Shown one piece after another: positions 23,092 through 33,885 of a stretch of DNA of 64,000 bases (positions within the stretch are counted from its first letter, which is position 1; the number at the start of each line of letters is the position of its first letter). Location of the stretch: assembly GCA_001600175.1 (NCBI GenBank), contig BCJC01000001.1, forward strand, positions 186,001-250,000, read 5' to 3'. This DNA comes from Erythrobasidium yunnanense (lineage: Eukaryota > Basidiomycota > Cystobasidiomycetes > Erythrobasidiales > Erythrobasidiaceae). The position numbers were made by a program, and so were the translations under genes. The notes under the pieces are model-generated. The model ran no database searches and was not told where the DNA came from. It worked only from the letters and a program-made list of their open reading frames with translations.

Positions 23092-23989
23092 ATGAACACC
23101 ACGATCAAAGCTCTCCCTATCGTTGAGGGAAGCGATGATCATGTGATTTCTTCTCACTACCTCCTCCTGCTGCCTATCCTAGGCAGCGTGCTCCAATACG
23201 GTGCATTTCTCGGCCTCGATGCCAAAAGGCGATACGGCGGATATCGAGCGGGCAAGCGCAGCGTTCTCGCCCTGCACGTAGCCGTAGGATTACTTGAGAT
23301 TATTCGACTGCTCTACAAGCAGACGATGTATAGGCAGAAATATGAGACAGCCACTGCGGTTGTGCGAGCGACTCCCATCGATTTCGTGCTGGCATGCATC
23401 CAAAGCATCACCGCCTTGATGTTGGTCAAATCACTTCGAAGAGGGGTTCCTACCTTCACGAGACCATGCTACCAAGCTCCGGCTATACTCAGGATGTTCA
23501 TATCGTGGTGGGCGCTGCACAGTCAGGATCCAGACTGGCACGCAACCATTGTGCTCGCTCTATCGTCTTTCGTATGGGCAAGACTAATTATAGTAATGTA
23601 TAACGGATATGTAAGAAGCAGCTCAGAGCTCTACAATATGGCGATCTTCGGGGTAAGCCGGCCGATGCTGTAATGCTAGGAAGAGACGCTGATTCCAAGA
23701 AACCAGGGTGCTATAATGGGGTTAGCAGGATCGCAGCATCCCTGCCTTATGACACGGGTCTACGTAGTTGCCGTTGCCATGAACGTATACCTGAATCGCT
23801 GGACTACGAAAAAGCTGAGGGACTCTGCCAAGTATGTTCTACTTCATTACTTCTCTACTTTCCCATTCTGATGACGCTCTACATAGACTTGGGAGCACCA
23901 CACGCTGGCTCGTCAACTCTCTGGACAGAATGGGTTTCGCGGAGCTTGAAACTGTCAGGGACACAAGCAAAGACAAAGCTGCGCTTTAG
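23092..23989 (+). CDS. Multi-span membrane protein, tandem copy 1
   Basis: Three exons (23092-23652, 23707-23831, 23887-23989) give 262 residues. About five hydrophobic segments are visible: YLLLLPILGSVLQYGAFLGL, VLALHVAVGLLEIIRLL, IDFVLACIQSITALMLV, ILRMFISWWAL and VLALSSFVWARLIIVMY. A conserved FTRPCYQAPA loop and a Q-D-P-D-W-H motif follow helix 3. I do not recognise the family. The neighbour at 24921 has the same exon structure (second exon 125 nt in both) and roughly 60% similar sequence, so this is a tandem duplicate. Copy 1 ends soon after GFAELE, about 85 residues earlier than copy 2. A membrane transport or sensor role is possible but unsupported. Confidence 0.75.
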
Positions 23990-24920
23990 CTACAGTACTC
24001 TATAGACGCTGGATCTGCCGAATACAAGGATGATTCGAACTTTGAGGAACATCGACATATGGCGGATGCTGCACTATAGACGACGCCTCTGGAGAGTCTC
24101 GCTGCTTGTAACTAGTAGACATCTTAGTGAAGCCTGACAGGCATAAACGGTGTTCGCCCTGGGTCGAGCAACCCGCCTGCAATTCAAGTTTTGGGTGCTC
24201 TTCCTAACGACATCATCATTCTTCAGTTCGCTTGCTGCCTTTGCGCATCATCATTGGCGCTATTCATGAATGCGAAGACACTGGTCGACAATCAGATCGA
24301 GACGAGTTCAAGAAGCAGCACGACGGGCGTCGGCCAATCTGCCTGCAAGTCTTGGAGGGTTAGCTAGCTGGACATTGATTACGCATGTATGCAGATGAGC
24401 AAGAAGCAGAGGAAAGCACGCTAGTTCTATACGGTTCTGCTGCACTGACGCTCTCCGTGTGCGACGGCACTCCGTTCCCAAAGCAAGGCTGGTGATGCAC
24501 CTAAAGACGGTCGGAACAACGCAAAAGGACGCTCCTTGCTGCTTAAGCTCTTTATGATGACTGACTGTCCGCGTCCAAACATCCTTCTGGAAGGATTTTC
24601 GATGGAACTGCGGGTCCGCGAGCATCCGGTCCATCGCCTACGAAGGCCTTCGCATGTTTCCCGTCAACTCCCTTTCTTTACGCAAACGAATGAGCTAACT
24701 TACCTTCCGAGGCGGGCTCCGTCTCAGTAATACCCAAGCTAGGGTTGTCAGTCTGTTTTTCACGGACTGTTTTTCTCTCCTTTTCGCCTGGTCACCTGAA
24801 ACGAGGCGTCTGCCGATTCACAGCGAAGAAGAGGATGTGCAGCTATCCTCTCTTGCTTTCCTGACCATTCCTGCGACCCATCTCCCTGATCAGCCAGCCC
24901 GCGAGCGAAGTGCCGCGAGA
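23990..24920. other. Spacer between the membrane-protein tandem copies
   Basis: No recognisable gene. The second half aligns patchily with the region upstream of copy 1 (duplicated promoter). Short open frames on both strands lack features. Confidence 0.5.
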
Positions 24921-26071
24921 ATGGATACCACTTCTACCTTCGATCTGCCTGTCCCGGAGGCCGGCGACCATCACAATCACTTCTACTTCCACTACTTCCT
25001 TATTCTACCTGTCCTAGCCAGCCTACTCCAGTACGGTGTGATTCTGGGTCATGCCGCCAAAAAACGAGTGCGCATTTATCGAGCGGACAAATACGGTGTC
25101 CTGTCAATTCACATCGTAGTAGGGCTATGCGAGATCTTCCGCCTACATTACAAGCAGATGGCATATACACGGAAAAACGGCACAGCTACTGCGATCGTGC
25201 TGGCGACTCCATTCGATCTGTTCCTCGCTTGCATACAGAGTATCACGAATCTGATGCTCGTCAGGCCGCTACAAAGAGGAGACCCTATGTTCACTAGACC
25301 ATGCTATCAAGCGCCTGCTCTGCTAAGGATGATTCTGTCGGCGTGGGCGCTCTATAGTCAGGATCCCGACTGGCACCAAACATCTATCAGCACGCTGTCA
25401 TCCTTCTTATGGGCAAGACTCTTGATATGGATGTACAAAGGCTATCTGCGACGTGGATCAGAGCTATACAATATGGCTGTCTTCGGAGTGAGCAGGCCGA
25501 TCTTCGCTTACTCAGAAGTCAAGCTGACTTGAGAGTTGCAGAGCGCGATCATGGCTCTTTCCAGCTCGAAGCATCCCTACTTGACCACCCGAGTCTACGT
25601 AGTCGGAGTCGCCTTAAACGCATACCTTAATCGTTGGACGACAAACAAGCTTCGGAGCGCAGACAAGTATGTCTCCCAGCTCTTATCCTGCGCAATTCAT
25701 GCTTATGTTGCTTTTGTAGGCTCGTACTCAACATGCGCTGGTTCCTCGAGACTCTCGATACACTTGGCTTCGCGGAGCTAGAAAACGGCAGGAATGCCGG
25801 CAAATACGACGTTGCATTGAACCCTGCGGACGATGTCTATACATTCACGCTGCCGGAGAAGCCAGCAGATGCATCAACGGAGGTTGTCGCTTCCGTTGAT
25901 CTCGCTAGCCTCAAAGAGACTAAAGCGAGCGTGCCAGGCTCGCCTGCAGTGTCTCGGCGAAGGGAAGAGCGGATACGCAAGGGTATGGGCCTGAGCTTAT
26001 ATCGCGCTTCGAAATGCGGCCTGCCGAGAAGACCTGCCGAGACAAGAAAGGCGGTTCGACCGTCGACCTGA
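24921..26071 (+). CDS. Multi-span membrane protein, tandem copy 2
   Basis: Three exons (24921-25487, 25542-25666, 25720-26071) give 347 residues. Same helices and signature as copy 1: FTRPCYQAPALLRM, SQDPDWHQTS, LSSFLWARLLIWMYKGY, then AIMALSSSKHPYLTTRVYVV and LNRWTTNKLR. It has an extra hydrophilic C-terminus (DDVYTFTLPEKPAD, RRREERIRKGMGLSLYRAS) that copy 1 lacks. The start ATG aligns with that of copy 1 (MNTT/MDTT). Intron phases and the 125-nt middle exon are identical in the two copies, which supports both gene models. Function unknown. Confidence 0.75.
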
Positions 26072-26487
26072 ATCGCAAGAAGAACTGGCAGGGTCGCGGA
26101 TAAGCTATCTTAATGATCGAACGACTCGAATGAGCTACGAACTGTATAGTCGTAAAGCCGATAGACTGCTCTTCTCCTCTTCTCCTCTTTCCCCTTTCAC
26201 TCCGCTATCTATAGTTATCGGGTCTTTCTAGGCGAGATTTTACGTTCTGTCTTGTGAAGTCAGAGACTGATCAATAGGTTATATATACGAGCGAACCTAC
26301 GGAGTTATTGTGAAGAACCTGTAACATAGTTGTTCTGATGTTCAGACTGGAACTGAATCTACGCGATTTCGGTAGCTGCCTGCCTTCATGTTGTGTCATT
26401 CAGGAAGGTAAAGGTTACGAGTGTGATATCAAGTCGAGCCCGCGGAGTAATTGACAGTACGTCGCGGTGAGAGACCTCTATCCACCA
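26072..26487. other. Convergent intergenic stretch
   Basis: Between the ends of the membrane protein (+) and the carrier-like gene (-). Pyrimidine-rich (tcttctcctc). Presumably holds both polyadenylation regions; nothing coding seen. Confidence 0.5.
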
Positions 26488-27144
26488 CTACTCTCTCTTT
26501 TCCAGCCATTCTACGATCCTTGCAGAGCTGATAACCTGGCATCCAATGACTGTCCCAACTCTCACAAAGCCCGTCGCAGACGCCATCCCAGCGCCTTTCC
26601 AGCTTCTATTTCTGATCGTATGGACGACAGGAACGCCGAATGCGCCAGCCAGACCTCCCAGAAAGAAGCACAGAGGAGTAGGAGGAGGTGTCTGAGATGG
26701 GGAGAAAGTAGTAGAAAGAAATGTATATCCGCCAAAGCATAGGAAAAGCGTGCTTCCGTGCGAAAGCAAAGCTGGACCCAGATTTTGTGTAAAAGAGGAG
26801 AAGAAAGGCTTGTTTCTTGTGCTGAATGCAGTGAAGAGATGGGATTGTAAGGTCTCGGCGATCCCGCCTGCGCAGCCCGCTAGACCACCTCGAAGCGATA
26901 CAGGTATGGTCCGTTCCTGCTTCTTCAAGACATCGCGACATAGGTCAAACGCTAAAAAGCGCATGCCCGCTCCTGCCATCGCACTGCGTAGAACGCCCCC
27001 ATTGACGGGTGCAGCTGCGACCCCAACTGGAAATATTTTGTGCGCGCCGGCTACAGCTAGAGAGGCTGCAGCGCCTGCAGCAGCGCCTGTACTCCAGTAG
27101 ACAGCTTGTCGTTCGAGTAGAGGTGCTTTGCGAGGCGTGCTCAT
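26488..27144 (-). CDS. Divergent mitochondrial-carrier-like protein, tandem copy 1
   Basis: Single exon, 218 residues, start MSTPRKAPLLERQAVYW. Helix-like stretches with carrier-type glycine patterns recur: GMRFLAFDLCRDVLKK (F-D-x-x-R, the even-helix gate motif), LRGGLAGCAGGIAETLQ, LGGLAGAFGVPVVHTIR, and GFVRVGTVIGCQVIS near the end. This suggests a shortened, diverged SLC25 carrier of the mitochondrial inner membrane. The odd-helix P-x-[DE]-x-x-[KR] signature is not preserved, and the length is well below the usual 290-320, so transport activity is doubtful. Only the general fold is inferred. Same length, without gaps, as the copy at 27987, roughly 60% identical. Confidence 0.6.
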   Translation of the reverse strand: MSTPRKAPLLERQAVYWSTGAAAGAAASLAVAGAHKIFPVGVAAAPVNGGVLRSAMAGAGMRFLAFDLCRDVLKKQERTIPVSLRGGLAGCAGGIAETLQSHLFTAFSTRNKPFFSSFTQNLGPALLSHGSTLFLCFGGYTFLSTTFSPSQTPPPTPLCFFLGGLAGAFGVPVVHTIRNRSWKGAGMASATGFVRVGTVIGCQVISSARIVEWLEKRE

Positions 27145-27986
27145 GTCGAAAGGGTATACTGGGAGCAAAAGTAGTCGCTTGGCCGAATGACGAGGGTAGC
27201 AAGGAAAGTCCAGACGACAAAGAGCTTAGCAAGACTAAAGAGCGTGGTATAATGGCGACTCGGAGGTGTTCATGAGAACATCGTTGTCTTAGATTATTTA
27301 GGTAGAGAAACAATGATGGTATAAAGGTGAGGGTCACCGCGATCGCAAAGCTTGTCCGAATATTCGAAGCTGCTCTGATTACACTCTCAAAGCCTCTGCT
27401 AAATCTCCCAGCATATTCTTTCTGTCTGGCCGGCGCAACCGACTTGCTCTGGCTGGCTTTTCCAGACTGTCCGGCCGCAAGAACGGCCCGTCTATCGTTC
27501 TCCCAGTTATAGACGTGCTTTGACTGCTCAAAATGGGTACCAGGCGCCCTCAGGCCGTACTGTCCTCCTCGTCGAGCAAGCTGCCGGACTTTGGATGTAT
27601 CTGTGGCTGCTAGCAGAATCTCGCTCTCGCGTAACGGTTGGCCAGCGGATATGTTCCTGTCTATCTATCTCGTTCCAGAATAAATTGGCATGCTTTTTAT
27701 TGGATTTAACGTCCAATGAGGAACACTGCAGAGTTCAATGCATCTTCAGCCGAGAATTACGTGATGTCTATTCGTCCCAGACGCACAGAATGACGAGTTG
27801 CCCTGCCCTTGCCGTCGCTGGAGACCCAATAGCGTCTCCTTGAGGCTGTCCCTTCGAGGGGACTATTGTGCACTCGGCATGGAGATGTCGCAGTCGAGTA
27901 GAGTGCGTACGGTCGACAGTTTCTCGAAGACGCCAAGAGGTAAAGGCCTCCTCTTTCTGCTTTTAAGCTTCTGTCCAGACGTTATA
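27145..27986. other. Spacer between carrier-like tandem copies
   Basis: No gene recognised. Contains short open frames on both strands without features. Confidence 0.5.
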
Positions 27987-28643
27987 CTAGCCCTTCCTTT
28001 CTAGCCAGTTCACAATTTCTGCCGAGCTGATGACTTGACAGCCTATGATAGTTCCAACTCTCACGAAGCCCGTAGCCGATGCCATACCAGCGCCGACCAA
28101 GCTCTTGTTCTTCAAGATATGTATCGCAGGAACTCCGACTGCTCCCGCTACTCCAGCCAGGAAGAAGCACAATGGAAGAGGAGGAGGTGCCGTAGTGTAA
28201 GATAGTTCCGTAGAGAGGAAAGAGTATACGCCAAGACAGAGGAAGAGCGTGCTTCCATGCGAAAGTAGAGCTGGCCTCAAAATTTTCGGAAAGTCGGACA
28301 GGAAAGGTTTGTTTGTGATAAAGAGCGATGTGTAGAGATGTACTTTGAGCGTCTCTGCTATCCCGCCAGCACAACCAGCGCATGCGCCTCGCAATGTAGG
28401 CGAGAGGATATTGTCATACTTTTTGAGCAAGTCTCTGGCCAAGTCGAATATGAGGAAGCGCACTCCTGCTCCGAGGCATGCGCTACGTAGAGCTCCACGG
28501 CTGATGGACGCCGGAGCTACGGCTGCAGGGAAGAGCTTCGAAGTCCAGTAAACGGACAGACTCGATATGGCGCCAGAGGCTGCACCGGTAGTCCAGTAGA
28601 CAGCTTGTCGTTCAAGTAGTGGTGCCTTGCGACGTGTACTCAT
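27987..28643 (-). CDS. Divergent mitochondrial-carrier-like protein, tandem copy 2
   Basis: Single exon, 218 residues, exactly the length of copy 1. Conserved parts are RKAPLLERQAVYW, the F-D-L-A-R gate-like motif, GCAGGIAETL, RPALLSHGSTLFLCLG and GAGMASATGFVRVGTIIG with CQVISSAEI. Differences cluster in the loops, as expected under selection for the fold. The paralogues lie head to tail at an offset of 1,499 bp. The same caveats on family apply as for copy 1. Confidence 0.6.
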   Translation of the reverse strand: MSTRRKAPLLERQAVYWTTGAASGAISSLSVYWTSKLFPAAVAPASISRGALRSACLGAGVRFLIFDLARDLLKKYDNILSPTLRGACAGCAGGIAETLKVHLYTSLFITNKPFLSDFPKILRPALLSHGSTLFLCLGVYSFLSTELSYTTAPPPLPLCFFLAGVAGAVGVPAIHILKNKSLVGAGMASATGFVRVGTIIGCQVISSAEIVNWLERKG

Positions 28644-28905
28644 GCTGAAAGATGACCTCTATCGAAACCGAAAGGTGGTCGCGAAACCCAATGATGGAGC
28701 AAGAACGACTCGGCAGGCCGCAGCGGGACTGTCCGGAATGGTGTGCTGTGTTGACTGCTCATGGTGTATGCTACTTGTACGATTGATAATGTTGACAGCG
28801 AATAGGTATAACTACAACGAAGTTGTGAAGTGGTCTCGCTAATGCATCGGCCCGGCCGCCGCTAATTGTATATAATAACATCGTCAAAGTCGACGTCTGA
28901 GCATC

Positions 28906-30932
28906 CTATTCTTCATCCGAGCAACATAATATCTCGTCCCCCGAATCCGCTTTGGCAGCCATGACCATCTTATCCACCGCATTTTCCACATCTTTCATAA
29001 CTTGGCTATCTAGAGCATTCTGCCAGCTCTTCTGCATAGCACTTTCCTGAGAGTTTGCTTGTGAGCTCGGAAGAGTAGTGTAGCCTGAATCTTGTGTGCT
29101 TTGCGAGGATGAAGCTAGCGTGTACTCCTCGTCTGGGAATAAGCGCGATTCGCGATAGGCTAGATTGGCGATCCTGTCGTCTAGCTCGCGGAGGGAGTCA
29201 TTGAGTAGCATATGATCTTCATCAGCGCCTTCCGGAGGCTCGAGTATCATGTCCTCATCGGACGAAGGAGGAGTTTGTAAAATGAAATCGCCTGAAGGGC
29301 TGCTGTTCGTGTTCTGAGATACTTGTGAGCGTGCTTGCATGTCGTTGTCCTGATATTCGTTCTGCGAGAGCTTTGGGCCGATGTGCATATTCGTAAGGGA
29401 TGGCGATATTGTTGAAAAAGGCGGAGGTTCGGCCTCGGTATCAGGGTCCTCTAGCATGAGATCATCATCGCTTTCATATACTTTCTTGTGATCGCGGAAG
29501 AACGACATTGCCATTTCAAACTGTGTATCACGCAGCACAGGCTGTTTGCGAGGAGGTCCTTCTTGATCAGACGCGGAGCTTATGATGATGCAGTCTTCCT
29601 CGTTATTTGTCTGTACGGGCGGGACTGTAGGTTGTTCTTTCTTCTTCTTGGTTGGCGGCATCTCCTCGAGTTCAAGACTCGAGCTTCGTGATCTTGGCGT
29701 CTTATGATGCAGGGTAGGCGCTTCCTTCTCAACTTGCACGCTAGTAGTATTCGTGGGCACCCATTCTTTGGCTGGCTCTTTATCGCTAAAAAGAGGTGTG
29801 CGTTTTGTCTGATGAAGCGCTAATACGAAGAGCGCCTTTTGTATGGCCTCTTGATTGTCAGTATTTGCGGATTGAGCTTGGCTGGCTTGGGTGTACATTT
29901 GTGAATCTTCTGGATCATCGTACTGAAAGGTGTCTTGCGTATCTTCTGCGATGATCGGGGATGGGTAGTTATTCCGAATTAGCTGAAGGAATCGTCAGCA
30001 GAATGCGACAGAATCGGGAAATGAAATAACTTTACCGTGAAAGCTGCAGCCACGTTCTCCGAAATATCTGGATATGGCCTTCGAAGCAGTCCAGTGACAG
30101 ATTTCGATATGGATCGATATTGCGCTGAGTCGACGAGCAGTCTCTGCATATCGATCTCCTCAGTACGTCTACGGAAGCATCCCACATATGAAGCTCACAT
30201 CGACCCAGCTTGCATTGAAGATAGCAGGATACCGCGACGCCAGGTTCTTGGCTAGATTTTGCGCAGCTCGGAAGACTAGACTGCTATACGACGCCGGCAG
30301 TTTCTTCTTGTTCTTCATTAGGGCACTTCGGAGTAGATTTGTAGCTTGATCTTGCGACTCGTTCAGGGAAGGCCTGGCTTTGAAGGCCAGGGTTACAGAC
30401 AGGCTTTCGAGCCGCTTGAGCGATTGCGAGTGCACGAGAAGACGAGACAGAGGCGCTGGAACCACCGAAAGAGACAGGATTGCTGGCAACGTAGTTATCA
30501 GATGGGCCGAGCATGGCATGAGCGGGGAGACGCACTCTGGGTAGTCTGCCCTGCGAGTGCTTCAGAGCTCGAGACATGCTGTATTCGCATTGGTGCCGCA
30601 TTCTGACATACGTAGAACCAGGTCAGTATAACCTGCAACCTCGCTTCCAGCGGTTTCAAGCGCACTTCTCTGAATAAGCCGATAAACGCGTCGAGCAAGG
30701 CCGAATTAACCAATTCGTTCGCACTACACTTCTCGCTGTTCTTCTTCCCAAAAATAGCTGATACATGAAGGTGCAGTATCCCAGATTCCGGTGCGAACAC
30801 GACATTGTTGTTAGTATTGTTGCTTGGCTGTCCAGGCTCGCTTATGGCGTGAATGATGGCGACAGATAGCTCTTCTCCCTTGTTTCCAGTGAGTGCAGGC
30901 AGCTTGGAGCGTCGTTTCACAGGCTGCGACAT
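28906..30932 (-). CDS. Uncharacterised protein with acidic C-terminus
   Basis: Five exons (30612-30932, 30536-30578, 30199-30482, 30036-30143, 28906-29982) give 610 residues, in frame throughout. The N-terminal half is folded-looking: ESGILHLHVSAIFGKK, LVNSALLDAFIGLFREVR, LEARLQVILTWFY, SYSSLVFRAAQNLAKNLA. The C-terminal half is acidic, with clusters such as DDDLMLEDPDTEAE and the end DEILCCSDEE. A basic patch (PPTKKKKEQ) could be a nuclear localisation signal. I do not recognise a family; a nuclear chromatin or DNA-repair factor would fit the composition. It diverges from alpha-actinin over 115 bp, so the two promoters must overlap. Confidence 0.7.
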
Positions 30933-31047
30933 GTCCGCATCTTATTACGAGGAGTTGGCAAGAAAGTGAGCCTTGAAATGAAACACTGGTTGACCAAAAA
31001 CCATTTCAATCATTTCAAGACTTTTGGCTTGAAGAGGTCTACAGGCC

Positions 31048-33740
31048 ATGTCTGTCACCATGGACAAGCGCAGTTCGCGCAGCTACCACGGACACTCGCC
31101 CAGCTTGGGATACATCGACATCTTCGAGAGCACTCAGAGCAGAACATTTCTCAAATGGCAAGATACGACACAGTTCTAGGATTCTACGTGCGAATCTGAC
31201 TCGTTTGAACAGGCTAAATACGCGTCTGGAGAGCTCAAACATACCCCCAATGAAGGACCTCGCGAAAGACCTCTCGGATGGCGTTCGCCTTTGTCAGCTA
31301 ATGGCAAGCTTGATCTACACCTCCCCAATGTTTCATGGACGATCCTGTTGACGCCGAATGACCCAGGAAATCATGTCGCAGACCTCGCTCGGCAGGTACA
31401 ACCTCGCCCCTAGGATGCGTGTCCAGAAAGCAGAAAATGTAAACAAGGCTTTGCAGTTTATCAAAGGATCTGGAGTAGTCCTCACCAACATTGGTCCGGA
31501 GGGTGCGCGACGCAAAGCAATGGCGCAACCTAAGTTGCTGAGTCGTCTTGATACAGATATCATCGATGGCAATCTCAAGCTTATCCTGGGCATGATCTGG
31601 ACGCTTATTCTGCGATTTACTATAGCGGACATCAAGCATGTTGTTCAGGACATGCCAGAAGCCCGAGCTGACCAGGTAATCTGCATAGTGAGGAAGGCCT
31701 TTCGGCCAAAGAGGGTAAGCCAGTGTACTTGAAAGGTTGAACAGTTACCCTCTGAACGCGATACAGGTCTTTTACTGTGGTGCCAGCGGAAAACGCAGCC
31801 TTATGCCGAAGTAGAAGTGAACGACTTCCACCGTTCATGGAAAGATGGACTAGCATTGTAAGCACTCCAACTTTTCCCAATCTCATTGAGCTGACTGTTC
31901 ATGACTACAGCTGCGCGCTCATCCATCGGCACCGACCTGATCTTCTAGACTACTCAGCATTAGACAAGACGGATGCGCGGACGAATACTCAATTAGCTTT
32001 TACTATCGCATCACAGCATCTGAACATACCTCAACTGCTCGATGTCTCGGATGTCTGTGATGTGGACAAGCCGGATGAGAGGTCTGTCATGACTTATGTC
32101 GCACAATATTTCCACGCCTTCAGCGTGATGGGCGAGTCTCACACCTACGAACTAATTAAGTAGCTTGAGCTGACATTGTTCATGAATTTTCAGACCGTGC
32201 GGATGTACTAGCAAGAAGAGTGACGATGTTCGCCGACACGCTAGAAACGATCTGGGCCTCTCGACACGAATACGAATCCCGCGTCTCTCGTCTGATATCT
32301 TCCATACGCTCTCTATTGTCAGACTGGCAAGATTCGTTCCTCCCCTCCACTTATCCCGAAGCGAAGAACGAGTCTGTACTGTTCACGGAGTACAAGAAGA
32401 CGATGAAACGGACGTGGGTGGGGCAGAAGGCGGATTGTGCAGCCCTGCTTAGTAACATACAAGCCAAGTTGAAAACATATGACATGAGAAGCTATGAGCC
32501 GCCTGAAGGGCTAAGGTTGACGGTGAGAAGACTGTATTTGCTGTTCGAGCCAAGCTGATGCACATGCTTTGGTCAGGATCTTGAGAAATGTTGGGAGGAA
32601 CTTCTGAGGAGCGAAGCGAAGAGAAGTCGAGCGATCAACGCAAACATCCGAGAGTAAGCCGCACAGCATCGCGCCATCTATTGATGTCTTCGGTAACTCA
32701 AAGACGTACTATTCCACAGGATTAAAGAAGGACTACGGCGCCGCTTTGCCGACCTCGCCAACGACTGCGAGCGCACTCTCCAAGCTCTGACACTTTCTCT
32801 CACCTCTCTCGATGGCTCACTCGAGAGCCAATTGAAGACCCTTTCCCAACTCACATCGCAAATCAGCAATGTGACAAAAGACGTCCTTCTGAGGATATTG
32901 GAAGCTGAACAAGCATGTCATGCTGCGAATGTAGAAGAGAGCGACTATACAGTCTACACGTACGAAGATATAGAGTTCGAGACTGGACTGGTCAAGGAAG
33001 CGCTGAGCAAGAAGAAGGCGTTCATTGAGAATCAGGTGGGCCGTCCGCCATTATTTAGTAAGCCTTGGGTCGCTGATGATCCTGCATTGTCGGATGCGCA
33101 GATCGTCGCGCGCACATCTACGAAACTCACCCCGGCGCAGCTCGAAGAGTTTGAGAGCACTTTCCGGCACTTCGACCGTGATCAGACCAACACGTTAGGC
33201 GTGAATGAATTCTCAGCCGCCCTATCAGCGTTAGGCATCATCTATTCAGATAGCGATACGCTTGCTATTCATGAACAGTTAGCTGCTGGAACGGCTGGAG
33301 AAGAAGGATTGGAGGGAAGAGTCGACTTCCAGGCTTGGATTGACTTCTTGGTGCGTATGACACTGAGTGATATTGATGCGAGGGAGGCGGGGAACTAATG
33401 CTTGGAACGCCACAGACGGACATCACTGAAGATCAGACTTCGCCTGATCAAGTCAGAAAATCTTTCGCAGGCATCGCTCAGGGCAAGGTAAGTCCACCTT
33501 CGATCTTCTATGGCTTTCGCTTTGCCGAGGCTTAAAGATTCTCGCTCCTTGGTACAGCCATATGTAACGGAACTGGACCTCAAACTCGCCTTCGTACCGC
33601 AAAACACCATCGATTTCTTGAAGACTGCTATGCCACAGACGCAGAATGGAGCCACGGGGCCAGACGAGCATTCAAATGGTGCAGAGCAGGGTTCCGTGCT
33701 GGACTTCGATGCGTTCTTGGACGCTGCCTTCGCAGTATAG
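31048..33740 (+). CDS. Alpha-actinin (actin cross-linker, fission-yeast-like short form)
   Basis: About ten short introns. Order: two calponin-homology domains ([44 protein letters not shown]; then [43 protein letters not shown]), a short spectrin-like rod ([17 protein letters not shown], then [12 protein letters not shown]), and an EF-hand-like C-terminus ([18 protein letters not shown]). It cross-links F-actin in the contractile ring. The rod is short, as in fungi with one or two spectrin repeats. Start at 31048 ([10 protein letters not shown]), before FLKWLNTRLE. Four introns appear to begin with GC rather than GT (31158, 31304, 31636, 32132); each is needed to keep the conserved reading frame. 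Confidence 0.9.
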
Positions 33741-33885
33741 ATTTGTTCCACAAAGCGTCATAGATGATCGGTTTTGTTTCCTTTTTGACGGTGCATTAGT
33801 ATCTTGTGATTGTTGTTGCTATTACCACCTCTGATTCTAAATCTCATTACACAGCACTGCAATATCTAGAACAAGCGCTATAGAC

